A stretch of DNA of 64,000 bases, from NCBI GenBank assembly GCA_916048095.2, contig OU696587.1:545252-609251 (forward strand), written 5' to 3'. Each line of letters begins with the position of its first letter. The first letter of the stretch is position 1. Under the pieces are notes generated by a model. The model was not told where the DNA came from and searched no databases. It saw only the letters and a program-made list of their open reading frames with translations. Shown piece after piece: positions 39,318 to 52,140 of the stretch. The translations under genes and the position numbers were made by a program. The DNA comes from Sacculina carcini. Taxonomy: Eukaryota; Arthropoda; Thecostraca; Sacculinidae.

Positions 39318-42300
39318 TATGACATTAATACCCGCCCGTTGTGCGGAGCAATTCATACAATCATGCAAATCATGAACCATTTGAAAAAATGAACTAAAAA
39401 CACTTTTTTTAAACCCACCCGTCGTGCGGAACAATTCATACAATAAAATTCATATCAAATCCATAAAATATAATGAATACAAATTGAAAAGCAAAAAATG
39501 TAAGCTATAAATATCTTGACCAATAGAAAAGTCTAAATGCCCGCGGGACATTTTTATTTCATAAAAATGAGCCATTGCTTCGTTTGCGTTTGAAGCCCCT
39601 GATCATTGAACCAGCGAACCATGAACCAGCGCAATTATGTCACCTCATATTCAAGCATACATACACAGACAGACAGATAATTTCTTCTTCATGTATATAT
39701 ATAGCATTAAAACCGCATTAAAACCCGCCCGTTGTGCGGAACAATTCATAAAAATATTGCAAATTAAAAATAAATAAGGCAAACTCATGAAGACCTTAAT
39801 TAATTAAAAAGTCTAAATTTCATTATTTTTAATTTTATTTTGACAAAATATTTTCACTCAGCCCGCCTCATATTTAAACCCGCCCGACGTGAGGAATAAT
39901 TCAGAACTCGAACACCATCCGTTCTGGTTCTTGAAGTCAAATCCATTAGTTTTGTATATGAATTCATTCTATACGGTGAAATTGAACGTTTTATTGCTGC
40001 CCGCGGGACATTTTTATTTCATAAAAATGAGCCATCGCTTCGTTTGCGTTTCAAGCCCCTGATCATTGAACCAGCGAACCATGAACCAGCGCAATTATGT
40101 CACCTCATATTCAAGCATACATACACAGACAGACAGATAATTTCTTCCTTATGTATATATATAGCATTAAAATCCGCCCGTTGTGCGGAGCAATTCATAC
40201 AATAAAATTCATATCAAATCCATAAAATATAATGAATACAAATTGAAAACCAAAAAATGTAACCTATGAATATCTTAACCAATAGAAAAGTCTAAATGTG
40301 AATATTTTTGTTCTTATTTTGACAAATATTATCCCTCAACCCGCCTGATATATAAATCTGCCCGTCGTGTGGTATAATTCAGAACACAAACACGAAACAA
40401 ACAATGAAAGATGATGAAATCTTTTCATCAGAATGTTTCCAAACTATATTTATTACTTAACATCATTCCCCAATATCATTTGCTTAAGTACTATTTCACT
40501 ATTTCCGCTATAATATTTATTGTTAAAATTTATATATTTTCCGCTATCATTAAAACCCAATATAACCTGAGTCAAACCTACCCAACCCAACCCAACCCAA
40601 TCCAATCTTGACCGCTCTCAGCCTAGTCTGAGGTGATTTAACTTATTAGTTTGTGATCACAAAATATACTGATGCGATCATAATTTGTAATCAGAAGACT
40701 GAGATTATCTACCCCAGGGGTCAAAAACACGCGGCCCACCAATACTTATCCCGCCAATATAGTACCCAATACTCAACCCGCCAATATAGTATCGGAACCA
40801 AACTGTAAGGCAGCTAAATTCACATTTGTTGCATAATGCGATATAATTATACACCATTATCATATTATCTCATGATTCCCGGTTAATGCTTCCACTAATG
40901 CATCATATTCCTACAGTTGTTATTTTTTGGATTACACCGATATTACAGCCCTTGATATTACAGCCGATATTATATTATGCAATCTATATTCTGCTACGTA
41001 TTATTCTTAATACATATATCATCAGATCGCAAAATATATTTAAAGGTTCACATCATTCTCCAAAATCATTTGCTATTCTACTTTTATCGCTAGAATATTT
41101 ACTGCTAGCAAAATATCATATACCTCGCTATCATTTAAACCCACTCTTTATAGATACATTTAAGCCCGCCCGTCGTGCGGAACAGTTCATAAAATATAAT
41201 TAATATTCAATTCATAAAAAAATTAGTGAAAATTGAAAAAGAAAAACAAACCCATAGGAAAGTTTTTGCCAATATAAAAGTCGAAATGTGAAATTTATGT
41301 TTCAATTTAGAAAACATGTTTTTCCACAACCCACCTCTTATTTAAAGCTGCCCGTCGTGCGGAATAATTCAGAACTCAAACACGAAACAAACACAAAGAA
41401 AATGGATGAAAAACGACCAACAGAAAAAGTCAAATTTGTAAATTCTTGTTTTAATTATTGACGATGTTTTTCCCTCAACACTGCTCAAATTCACACCCGT
41501 CCTTCGTGTGTAGTAATTCAGAAGTGTAACACTATCAAAACAATGAAACTTTCTGTCATCTCTATAATTCCAGATTTATGCGTCCGCTAAAACAGCATAT
41601 TCATATAGTTGGCATTGCATGATATTACAACCCATATCCTTATGCAGCTTAAGCTTATGCAGCTTGAAATTAAACCAATTAAATTATAAAGTAAAATTCA
41701 GTAGTTTACTTTGTTCCCAGTAGCATTTTACCCGCCCGTCGTGCGGAACGTTATTGAGGACAATAAAGCCTTTATATTCAGTATAGTGTAGCATTAATTG
41801 AACTGTACCCAATAAAACAACACCATCCATGCTTGGAGCTAATATGATGCATTCTTAATTGTGATTGGGCTTCAGTGAAATTTAATCGGTGTATATTCCT
41901 GTGTAATAGCAAGTGCGCATAATAGCTGTCAAATTGGTAATATGTGCTTTTGACTTTACACCGCCGTAACTTCCTTCAGATACACTTTGGAAAATTAAAA
42001 ATTATACCGTATTGTAGAAAACAAAATTTCTAGCACGATGGTATAATTAATTTTAATGTATGACAAACAGTTTCTGAGAAATGGGTAGAAAAATGAATTA
42101 ATTTTAGTCACCCGGTGTTCAAGTGTAATTTTGGATGTATTTGAGAATTTTGCCAATTTTACACGTTTTTTGTATCATTTGTGGGTATAAATTATAACGT
42201 TTCTTGTAAAACACAAAATTTTCTACACAATAGTACAATTTTTATAACTGTAACTCTGCTGGTTTAAGAGGAATAGATAGCGGAATATTGACCAAAATAT

Positions 42301-42923
42301 TCGCGTTTTTCAGTGCCTTTTTGACTTTGTCATTTTGACTTCACACCGCCGTAACTTTTTCTTAATACGCTCTGGAAAATTAAAATTTATACCGTGCTGT
42401 CGAAAACAAAATTCCCAGCATGATGGTAATATTTATTTAGATGTGTGATGTTTAGTTGCTGAGAAATAGAGAAAAAAGTACACAAAATCGGACGCGTCGA
42501 GCTTAAATATAATTTTGAATGTAGACTGAAATTTTGTAATTTTTACATATTTTATATTTAATTTTTTGATATTAATTATAACCTATCGCGTAGAACAGAA
42601 TATTCTCTACACAGTGGTATAATCTGTTTGGCTGTACCATTTCTGGTTTATGAGGAGTAGATGTAGGAATATTTACCAAAATTTTCGCATTTTTCAGGGT
42701 TCATTTTGTCTTTTCACCGCGATAACTTTTTTTGGTTTCATTTTTAAAATTTTAAATTTATCCTATCGTGTAGACAAGAAAATTTATAGCGTAATGGTAT
42801 AAATTGTTGGCGGGTACATTAAGTGGTTACCGAGTAGCAGCTTGCTGAATATGTGACCAAGGAGGGTGGGACAGATAAACACACAGACAGACAGACAGAG
42901 GATCTCTTTTATATATATAGACT
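39318..42923 (+). repeat. Composite repeat, copy E
   Basis: GC-rich modules at ~39332, 39415, 39725, 39885, 40170, 40362, 41167, 41350, 41498 and 41737; hairpin modules near 42010, 42205, 42395, 42595 and 42770. Internal partial duplications (39.54-39.70 and 40.00-40.16 kb) are present. It carries an empty gypsy target at ~41145-41160. It ends in a CAGA tract and TATATATAGA. Confidence 0.85.
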
Positions 42924-45900
42924 AGCATTTAAACCCGCCCGTTGTGCGGAACAATTCATAAAATTAAATTCATATTTAATTAGTAAACATATTGCAAATT
43001 AAAACAACATATTACAAATAGATTATAGTAAATCCATAGAAATACTAATCAATTGAAAAGTCTAAATTTAATTATTTTGTATTGTTATTTTGACAAAATA
43101 CTATCCCTGAACCTGCCTCATATTTAAACCTGCCCGTCGTGTGGAATAATTCAGAAATCGAACACGATCCGCTCTGGACCTTGAAGTCAAATCCCTTAGT
43201 TTTGTATATGAACTCGTTTTACATGGTGAAATTAAACGTTATATTGTCTACAGTTGATGCCCCCGGGAGATTATTATCTCATACACATGATCCATCGCTT
43301 CGTTCACGTTTGAAGCCCCTGATCAATACCATTGAGCCCGCGCAGTTAGGTCACCTCGTATTCAAGCATACACGCACACAGACAGACAGATAATTTCTTT
43401 TATATTTATATATAATTTCTTTTATATTCATATATAATTTCTTTTGTATTTATATATAATTTATTTTATATTTATATATAATTTCTTTTGTATTTATATA
43501 TAATTTCTTTTATATTTATATATAATTTCTTTTATATTTATATATATATAGATTTGAACCCGCCCGTCGTGCGGAACAATTAATAAAGTAAAATTCATAT
43601 TCAATCCATAAAATAAACTGAATACAAATAAAAAAGCATAAAATTTAACCTGTATATACGTTCACCAATAAAAACTCAAAACCTGCCCGTCGTGCGGAAT
43701 AATTCAGAACACAAACACATAACAGACAATGGAAATTCTAGCATATAAACCGGCCCGTCGTGCGGAACAATTCATACCATTAAATCTGTATTCAATTTAT
43801 AAGCGAAAATAAATATGAATTAATAAAGAAAAGAGTAAACCCATGAAAAGTCTAAATTTCTATATTTTTATATTATTTTGACAAAATAGTTTGCCTAAAC
43901 CGCCTCACATTTAAACCTGCCCGTCGTGCTGAATAATTCAGAACTCTGACACAAAACAATGAAAAATGACTAATTTTTTTATCATAATGTTTTCAAAATA
44001 TATTTATAACTCAACATCACCATCTAGCATTAAAACCCGCCCTTTGTGCAGAGCAATAAATAAAGTAAAATGAATATTGAATTAATATAAAATGATTAGA
44101 AATTAAAAAAGAAAAAGTAAACCCATAAAAAGTATTGACCAATAGAAAAGTCTAAATGTGAATGTTTTTATTTTAGATGTGGCAAAATATTTTCCCTCGA
44201 ATTGCCTCGTATTTAAACCCGCCCGTCGTGGGAAACTATAAATAGGATATAATGAATCAAAAAGCAAAAAGCTTATCCAATAGAAAAATATAAATTTGTA
44301 AATTCTTGTTTTAATTATTGACGAAGTTTTTTTCCTCAACACTGCTCAAGTTCACACCCATCCTTCGTGTGTAGTAATTCATAAGTGTAACACTATAAAA
44401 ACAATGAAACCTTCTGTCATCTCTATAATTCCAGATTTATGCGTCCGCTAAAACAGCATATGCATATAGTTGGCATTGCATGATATTACAACCCATATCC
44501 TTATGCAACTTAAGCTTATGCAGCTTGAAATTAAACCAATTAAATTATACAGTATAATTCAGTAGTTAACTTTGTTCCCAGTAGTATTTTACCAGCCCGT
44601 CGGGCGGAACAATTCATGTGTGTGTTGAGGACAATAAAGCCTTTCTTTTCAGTATAGTGTAGCATTAATTAAACTGTACCCAATAAAACCACACCATCCA
44701 TGCTTGGAGCTAATATGATGCATTCTTAATTGTGATTGGGCTTCTGTGAAATTTAATCGGTGTATATTCCTGTGTAATCGCAAGTGCGCATAATTGCTGT
44801 CAAATTGGCAATATGTCCTTTTGACTTTACACCGCCGTAACTTCCTTCAGATACACTTTGGAAAATTACAAATTATACCGTATTGTAGAAAACAAGATTC
44901 CTAGCACGATGGTATAATTTACTTTTATGTGTAACAAATAGTTACTGATAAATAGTAGAAAAATGAATTAATTTTAGTCGCCCGGTGTTCAAGTGTAATT
45001 TTGGATGTATTTGAGAATTATGTCAATTTTACACGTTTTTTGTATCATTTTTGGGTATAAATTATAACTAATCTTGTAGAACACAAAATTATCTACACAG
45101 TAGTATATTCCTGTGTAATTGCAAGTGCGCAAAATAGCTGTCAAATTGACAATATTTCCTATTGAATTTACACCGCCGTAACTTCCTTCGGATACACTTT
45201 GGAAAATTAAAAATTATACCGTATTGTATAAAACAAAATTTCTAGCACGATGGTATAATTTAATCTTATATATAACAAATAGTTACTGAGAAATAGTAGA
45301 AAAATGAATTAATTTTAGTCGCACGGTGTTCAAGTATAATTTTTGATGTATTTGAGAATTTTTCCAATTTTACACGTTTTTTGTATCATTTGTGGGTATA
45401 AATTATAGCGTTTCTTGTAGAACACAAAATTTTCTACACAATAGTATAATTTTTATAACTGTAACTCTGCTGGTTTAAGAGGAATAGATAGCGGAATATT
45501 GACCAAAATATTCGCGTTTTTCAGTGCCTTTTTGACTTTGTCATTTTGACTTCACACCGCCGTAACTTTTTTTTAATACACTCTGGAAAATTAAAATTTA
45601 TACCTTGCTGTAGAAAACAAAATTTCCAGCATGATGGTAATATTTATTTAGATGTGTGATGTTTAGTTGCTGAGAAATAGAGAAAAAAGTACAAAAAATC
45701 GGACGCGTCGAGCATAAATATAATTTTGAATGTAGACTGAAATTTTGTCATTTTTACATATTTTATATTCAATTTTTGGATATTAATTATAGCCTATCGC
45801 GTAGAACAGACTATTCTCTACACAGTGGTATAATCTGTTTGGCTGTACCATTTTTGGTTTATGAGGAGTAGATATTGTAGATTATGAGGAGGAATATTGA

Positions 45901-46124
45901 CCAAAATTTTCGCATTTTTCAGGGTTCATTTTGTATTTTCACCGCGATAACTTTTTTTGGTTTTATTTTTAAAATTTTAAATTTATCCTATCGTGTAGAC
46001 AAGAAAATTTCCAACGTAATGGTATAAATTGTTGGCGGGTACACCAAGTGGTTACCGAGTAGCAGCTTGCTGAAAATGGACCAAGGAGGGTGGGACAGAT
46101 AAACACACAGACAGACAGAGGATC

Positions 46125-46137
<13 letters not shown>
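42924..46137 (+). repeat. Composite repeat, copy F
   Basis: Starts CTAGCATTTAAACCCGCCCG. GC-rich modules at ~42933, 43130, 43560, 43688, 43752, 43915, 44033, 44220, 44357 and 44593; hairpin modules near 44885, 45080, 45235, 45425, 45605, 45805 and 45990. It contains the 22-bp minisatellite at 43390 and ends GGATCTCTTTTATATATATA. Confidence 0.85.
43390..43543 (+). repeat. 22-bp minisatellite, seven units
   Basis: Units of ATAATTTCTTTTATATTTAT plus AT, with a few A/G and C/T differences. Found only in copy F. Confidence 0.9.
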
Positions 46138-46161
<24 letters not shown>

Positions 46162-46165
46162 GACA

Positions 46166-46204
<39 letters not shown>
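46138..46204 (+). repeat. (TA)n / (CA)n microsatellite
   Basis: Two TA runs separated by ACACACAGACAGACA, closing copy F. Confidence 0.95.
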
Positions 46205-46207
<3 letters not shown>

Positions 46208-46276
46208 TATACACACACACATACAAGCCATCAAATTGCACAGCAGCATTCAAATAGTTCAATACATGCAATATGT

Positions 46277-46490
46277 TTAATTCAACTGTGAAAGAAGGTG
46301 AGAATGTAGCTGTTTCGAGAAGGATTTAAGCGAGGGAGAGGACAGTAGGTGAGATGGGAGGCTATTGTATATGCGAGGAGCAGCGTGTTGGAAGGAGCGT
46401 GTAAACCAAGAAGATTCACAGTGACAACGAGGTTCAAGAAGGATTTTAGTTTGTCTTGTATCACGAGGACACGGATGTGGAGAAAGAAGT
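46277..46490 (-). pseudogene. L2-like ORF2 C-terminus beyond the insertion
   Basis: LLSPHPCPRDTRQTKILLEP, then APRIYNSLPSHLLSSPSLKS and KQLHSHLL before a stop at 46277-46279. It is the usual L2 ending (..AP..WN.LP..I....SL..FK..L..HL). Upstream it joins the 3' LTR of the inserted element at 46490/46491. Confidence 0.82.
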
Positions 46491-46958
46491 TGTGCTTTTG
46501 ATTCTTCCATGATTTGCTCTTCCAACACTGATAAGCACTGAAATGTATATATTGCAGAATAATGAAGATGAAGAATGAAATTAACTTTCAGCAACACAAT
46601 TCACAACAGTCAATGTACTACCACTAGCATACGCTCGCTACTTCTCGTCTATCCCTGTCCCGCACACCGTCACACCTTCCACACATCCGCAGTCGCCTTT
46701 TTTCAACGCCGATCTCCCAGGTCGCTGACCTTTACTTGCCCGCACACACGGCGCATGCGCAACACAAGCCAATATCAAACAAGCACGCCTGTGACGCCAC
46801 TAAGCACGCGCACGAACGCACAGAACACGCACGCCAGTACAAACACACGAGCATTCACTCCTCACATAAATCACACAACCAATGAAACAGCTAATTATCA
46901 AATACTCGCTCAGACTGCATCAACAACTTAAACATATACAATATTCACTGCTGCCACA
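46491..46958 (-). repeat. 3' LTR of the deleted gypsy element
   Basis: 468 bp, TGTG...CACA ends. It is preceded on the minus strand by a polypurine stretch (AATCAGGTGGAGG). It shares the same start-codon region (MEESKAQ) with the other LTR. Confidence 0.87.
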
Positions 46959-46972
46959 CCTCCACCTGATTC

Positions 46973-47855
46973 TCAAGAATCACACAAGTGACACTGGCGC
47001 TGTTGACGAATTCTTTCGCTTCTCCGTAGTAGATTTTCTTCTAGCGCAGGTGTACAGGCCGAGGAAGACATATCTCGTTCCGGCAAATTAGTTCTCCTGA
47101 ACCACACGTTCAATGGAGGGTCTTCTGACAGATCCGCTTCAACTTGTTGTCTTGAAAATGTCGATTTATCTTGCTCATTTCGGGGTCTCACGTCCGCACA
47201 GTGGTACGGAACGCCGTCAACCTCCACCGCATGTTCTGAGATATCAGACGTCACCACTCCTCGATCAGAAGTCTTGTCGCATCGTGTCCCTGGTTTTCTC
47301 ACCCAGACATATTCCCCGGGGCGATACCCGCTGCGTCCTTTCCTGGCGCTTGGTGCGTTTTTGATCCCTATGTCAACGCTCTTCACTCGAGCGGTATACC
47401 TGTGAATTTTGTTTATCGGTGCTGAACGTTCTCGCACATCGTCATTAGGCGACACATTATACCGGTAAACTGCTTCCGGTACGGAACACCGACAGCGAGC
47501 TGCAATGACTTTTACCGTTCTGGGGCACCGCTCGACGATGCCGTTGCCACGTGGCTCATAAGCGCAGCGATAAAGATGATTGACGCTCCATTCAGCTAGG
47601 AAAATCCGGAACTCCCGACTGCCGAACGCTGTGCCGTTGTCGAGTAATACCTCATTAGGGGCACCGCGCTCTAGAAATACTTCTAGAGCGCGTTGCCCTA
47701 GATTAATTCAATAATACATCGACTATCTTCTCTTCTCAGTATTTTCCATATCGCAAAGCGCGATGGCCCACAGTCTATAATCGATAAATACGCCGCTCCT
47801 TGGACATGCGTAACGTCCATTGCAAGCCTACGCCAGTTATTCCTCACAGATAAGC
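46973..47855 (-). pseudogene. Gypsy integrase remnant
   Basis: Core catalytic region in two frames. First Asp in MDVTHVQGAAYLSIIDCG (~47820), a stop and shift near 47700, then second Asp in LLDNGTAFGSREF (~47635) and Glu in PRGNGIVERCPRTVKVIAAR (~47550). From 47455 the frame is open through the C-terminal domain (YVWVRKPGTRCDK, VEVDGVPYHCADVRPRN) to a stop 15 bp before the 3' LTR. The zinc-binding N-terminus is lost. Confidence 0.83.
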
Positions 47856-47901
47856 CGCCATGCTTCCATAAGATAAGCCGCCATGCTTTGCACGCATAGC
47901 T

Positions 47902-48413
47902 TGTGCTTTTGATTCTTCCATGATTTGCTCTTCCAACACTGATAAATACTGAAATATATATATTGCAGAATAATGAAGATGAAGAATGAAATCAACTTGC
48001 AGCAACACAATTCACAACAGTCAATGTACTACCACTAGCATACGCTCGCTACTTCTCGTCTATCCCTGTCCCGCACACCGTCACACCTTCCACACACACC
48101 CGCAGTCGCCTTTTTTCAACGCCGATCTCCCAGGTCGCTGATCTTTACTTGCCCGCACACACGGCGCATGCGCAACACCAGCCAATAGCAAACAAGCACG
48201 CCTGTGACGCCACTAAGCACGCGCACAAACGCACAGAACACGCACGCACGTACAAACACACGAAGGTTCACTCCTCACATAAATCACGCACGTACAAACA
48301 CACGAAGATTCACTCCTCACATAAATCACACAACCAATAAAACAGCTAATTATCAAATACTCGCTCAGACTGAATCAACAACTTGAACATATACAATATT
48401 CACTGCTGCCACA
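47902..48413 (-). repeat. 5' LTR of the deleted gypsy element
   Basis: 512 bp. The length excess over the 3' LTR comes mainly from a local duplication of ACGTACAAACACACGAAG-like sequence near 48250-48310. It carries an ATG at its end that reads MEESKAQ across the LTR boundary. Confidence 0.87.
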
Positions 48414-50990
48414 GAAGTTCAAGTAAATACTGTGGAGAGTCAGGAGAATGCAAGAGTTTATAGGTGAGTGTGCATATTTTGTGTTGAACGCGATAAGGAA
48501 TAGGAAAAATACCAAGATCACGTAGATGGGATGATGTGGGATGATGCGGAAGAAGGCGAAGAATGAAGCGGCAGGCTTGATTACGGATAGATTGTAAAAT
48601 GTTGAGTGACTTCTGTGGAAGATGATGAAACAGTGAATTACAGTAGTCAATACGAGGAATGATGAGAGCAGATACCAGAGATTGTGCAATTGATGAATCA
48701 ATGTAGGGACGGATGAGGTAGAGGTTTCGAAGGATAAGACGGCAGGTGCCAGCTGTAGAAGTAGAATGTTTTTGAAATGACAAATGAGGACCTAGTAATA
48801 CACCGAGGTCACGTACTGATGAGGAAAGAGGAAAGTCAGATAGAGGAGGATGGATCTTAGGCGAGTGAAGTACGATGTATTGAGTTTTTGAGGAATTTAT
48901 TATGAGCGAACGAGAAGAAGCCCACGTTTGATATTATTGATGATATGAGGAATAGAGTTTTGCTCAGACAGAGGAAGAAAGAACTGAACGTCATCTGCGT
49001 ATATGTGAAAAGGAATAGATAAATTTCGTAGTATTGGACATAGAGATGTCATGTAAACTTTGAAAAGGATAGGACCAAGTGATGAGCTCTGGGGGACACC
49101 TGATGAAAGAGGGAAATTTTGAGACCGACAACTATCAAATAGAACTGAGTAGGAGCGATTAGTGAGATAGGAAGTGAGAAGAGAGAGGGCAGAATGAGAG
49201 ATTCCTATGGAGAAGAGATCCTGAATAAGAATTTTGTGATCAACAAGGTCAAATGCGGATGACATATCAAGGAGAGTGATGACTATGGGAGATTTTTGAG
49301 AAAAATGAAAAAGTAAATCGTGATGAAGGCGGACAAGAGCAGTTTCAGTTGAACGATAAGGAGGAAATCCTGATTGTAGGTCATCAAGAAGACGGTTGTT
49401 GTAGAGGTAAGATGCTAGTTGATGATAAATGGCGGACTCAAGAATTTTGGATGAAAATGGAAGAAGGGAAACTGATCGGTAACTATATAGAATGCTTGGG
49501 TCAAGGGAAGGTTTTTTGAGAATAGGAATGAGAATGTCATTTTTACTGGTAAGAAAATTCCCATGAAGGAAAGAGGCATTTATAAGGTGTGTCAGAATAG
49601 GAGCCAGAAGGTGGAGAGAGGAAGATACCATGGCAAAATTAATTGGATTTGAAAGACAAAATGATTTTTTGGTGTTAGTGATGAGACGTATTGTGGTGGA
49701 TATTGGTATATGGCTAAAAGCAGTAAATGAACCAGATACGGGGGCAGGGGGAAGGACGCAGTTTGTATATATTGGAAGAGATGTGCGTAAAGCGACGATC
49801 TTATCGGTGAAAAATTCGGCTAAATCAAAACAGGTGATGGTGGACGCAGGACGATTCGGTTTAAACCTAGAAGAGAGTTAAGAGTTGACAAGAGTGATTT
49901 CGGGGAAGATAATAGTGATGGTATGTGATTAGAGTAGTATGAGTCCTTTGCAGCACGGAGAGAGGAAATGTAATGAGCGCGAAAAAAAGTGAATGCAGAC
50001 CAATCAGTAGGAGACAGGGTGTGTCTCCAGCGTCGTTCTAGTCGACGTTGGGAGCGCTGGAGTGAGTCCAGGAATGGTGAGGACCAGGGATATGGTGGTG
50101 GCCGTTTATTACCACTAATGGTGCGGAGTGGAAAAATTTGATCAGCAATAAGCGTAAGCTGAGAATTGAAGAAGGATTCAAGTTTAGTTGGAAGAAGATG
50201 CAAATATGCAGAAGTAGATAGATAATGGTGGATGTATGCGGTAAAACGTTCTGGGTTGTATGCCCTGTAATCACGGAAAGAGAAGGTTTTGGTATAAGAA
50301 GTGACGGAAGAAAGCGGAATGGAAGTTAGAAGGAGGCTGTGGTCGGTAAATTTTGTATCAGGATGAAGAACAGTGGCAACCGGTAGGGATGGTTCAGAGT
50401 GATGAGACGGAGAAGGTGAAATGATTAAGTCTAAGATGTGACCGGCAGTATGCGTAGGAGCACGCGGAGAAAAATATAATGCGTGAGAGCTTATAATAGA
50501 GATAAATTCATTGGTATAAGGTTTTTTTGAAGGAGAATCAGGCCAAAAGTTGAAATCACCAAGAATAATAGATGAGTGTGAGAAACGCGAGATTAAGGAT
50601 TCAATAAGGCCAGGAAATTCAGACAGAAAAGTGGGAGTGGAACCGTGGTGGTCATGGCGGTAGACAACGTTAAGACAAACATCAGTGCGAGAGCAAATTT
50701 TGATAACAAGTGAGAGAACTTCAGAAGAGCTCGTTGGTGTGGCCAGGAGTGTACAGCGAGTAACGGAGAATTTAGATTGATAAATGATACCAATACCACC
50801 TCCTTAAGAGCGATTCAGAAGCAAAGGTCGATGAACGCCCTGGAAAGAATAATGTGAAGGAATGGATGCGGAAAATATTGACAGTTAGGCAGAGAATATC
50901 AAGGTCACGTGAAATAAGGAGTTGGGATATGTAGGATGATTTATTTCGAGCTGAACGAATGTTTAGTATAGCTAATGACGGTGAGCAGGC
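48400..50990 (-). pseudogene. L2-like ORF2: endonuclease and reverse transcriptase (main part)
   Basis: Endonuclease in broken frames: SLAILNIRSARNKSSYI, VVYRHDHHGSTP, IILGDFNFWPDS, HTAGHILDLIIS and FTDHSLLL. Linker 50203-49820. RT 49631-48900: ILIPILKKPSLDP, YRSVSLLPFSSKILE, DDLQSGFPPYRSTETALV, ITLLDMSSAFDLVDHKIL, SGVPQSSSLGPILFKVYM (usual GVPQGS changed to GVPQSS) and IYADDVQFF. Thumb/C-terminal region 48783-48400: IDSSIAQSLVSALIIPRIDY, CNSLFHHLP. Catalytic acidic residues are retained but frames are interrupted (for example at ~50200 and ~48900), and the GIY-like C-terminal end lies beyond the insertion. Confidence 0.82.
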
Positions 50991-51029
50991 ATCAGAGATG
51001 TGCCGCAGTATGCCAGCAGCCCTGGAACG

Positions 51030-52096
51030 TCAGGAGATGAGTGTACAGGATGGTGACTCAGTTGTTTCTGTACGATCACGAATCGATTCTCTTACCGCAA
51101 TAAATGAGGGACAAGATGAAGACAGAGATGAATGATCGTGGGGACGTTCCATGTGAGAACAGCTGACGCATTTCACTGTGGTAGAAGAGCAGTCCCTAGT
51201 TGCATGAGCGCCACTGCATTTTCCACACGTCAGCGCGTTGGAGCAGCGAGCGGCTGTGTGTCCGAGACCTGCGCATCGGTAGCATTTCGTTACCCAAAAT
51301 CTGTCGTATACAGCACAAACTCGGGAGCTGACAAACAGACGGTCGCCGAGACGACGTATAATGTCACGGGTCCTCGGCGAAATTGACAGTACCGCGTGTG
51401 TCACATTGTTACGCGGCTTAGTGACGAAGATCACCTTCAAGTCATCCGTTGGCGTCGCTGTCAGCTCCGGGTTCTTGAGACGAATGGATTCAAGAAGAGA
51501 CTCAGCGGTAGATTCGGGCGGTACATTCACCATCTGATTTTTGGGCGTAGTAAAATACGTGAAGGGGTATGCACTTCCACACCAGCTACCTGTGATCGGA
51601 CACACTCCACCGCACGCTGGGCCTCATCCGACGTCTTGCATTGCAGGACAATCCCACCATCAGGAGCAGCACGTGCACTCTTCAATGGGATGGCTGCCAG
51701 AGCAGGGGCAATATCGCCAGTGGTCAAGTTTTTCTTAGAGGTGGACTTTACAACCACAGTATATGACAGGCTGGCAGGTGCCTGTTCAGCCGAAGGTCCA
51801 GTATCAGCAATTTCGGATTTGCTCGCAAGCCGCGCCAAAGATGACTCCACTGCACATAGACGAGATGCCACTTCCGATAGCTTGTCAGTGCCCGAAAGGA
51901 CCTGAGTGGCCCTGTTGGGACACGGAGAGCACACCCAGTTGATGGCTTTAAGCAGCTCTGTCTTCGTCCCGCTTAGATTGGCACATTTCGTGTGGCTCCA
52001 GCATTCACACAGTTTGCAGGCGATATTTTTGCTCGAATCACCCGTGACATTAGATTTGCACACACAAAACGAGTGTTGAGTGTGCGCATTCGCCAT
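51030..52096 (-). pseudogene. L2-like ORF1 with PHD-type zinc finger and CCHC knuckles, frameshifted
   Basis: From the ATG at ~52096 (MANAHTQHSFCVCKSN) comes a PHD-like Cys/His cluster: CVC, CKLC, CWSHTKC and WVCSPC. A short helical linker (LCAVESSLARLASKSE) and an RRM-like segment (IPLKSARAAPDGGIVLQC; EVHTPSRILLRPKIR) follow. A one-base shift near 51540 moves to the frame of MVNVPPESTAESLLESIRLK, which ends with zinc knuckles: CYRCAGLGHTAARC, CGKCSGAHATRDC and CVSCSHMERPHDHSS. PHD plus RRM plus CCHC is one recognised ORF1 architecture. It binds the LINE RNA; the PHD finger could contact chromatin. Confidence 0.78.
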
Positions 52097-52140
52097 ATTC
52101 ACACACAAGGTGAATGAACGGGTTCCGCACAAATATTAAC

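Larger units (their letters stand above)
46486..48418 (-). mobile_element. Internally deleted gypsy-type element keeping only integrase
   Basis: LTRs 47902-48413 (5') and 46491-46958 (3') begin TGTGGCAGC and end AAAGCACA on the minus strand. GAAGT (plus strand) is duplicated at 46486-46490 and 48414-48418. The 0.94-kb internal part goes straight from the gag start to the integrase; gag body, protease, RT and RNase H are missing. Integrase is related to that of the 18-23 kb element (same WVR..GTRC and VDGVP motifs). It is inserted in the L2 ORF2. Confidence 0.87.
46255..52140 (-). mobile_element. L2-like LINE (minus), interrupted by an LTR element
   Basis: ORF1 (52096-51030) and ORF2 (~50990-46277) of one non-LTR element. 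The ORF2 C-terminus is divided at 48413/46491 by a gypsy derivative with GAAGT target duplication. The EN and RT wording (LDILCLT, ILGDFNFWPDS, DDLQSGFPPYRSTETALV, MSSAFDLVDH, YADDVQFF, APRIYNSLPSHLLSSPSLKS) is typical of the L2 clade. Several frameshifts and stops show it is inactive. Confidence 0.85.

Noticed and set aside
15064..46137. CRISPR-like periodic repeats in the composite arrays
   Set aside because: Spacing is irregular, the sequence between modules is itself repeated, and the setting is animal DNA.
31252..46137. Helitron identity for the composite repeat (CTAG near ends)
   Set aside because: No Rep/helicase coding sequence, no consistent TC start, and the CTAGC word lies at the start rather than a hairpin-CTRR end.
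46573..47091. Plus-strand frames over the gypsy 3' LTR
   Set aside because: Thr/His-rich translations of LTR sequence, antisense to the element.
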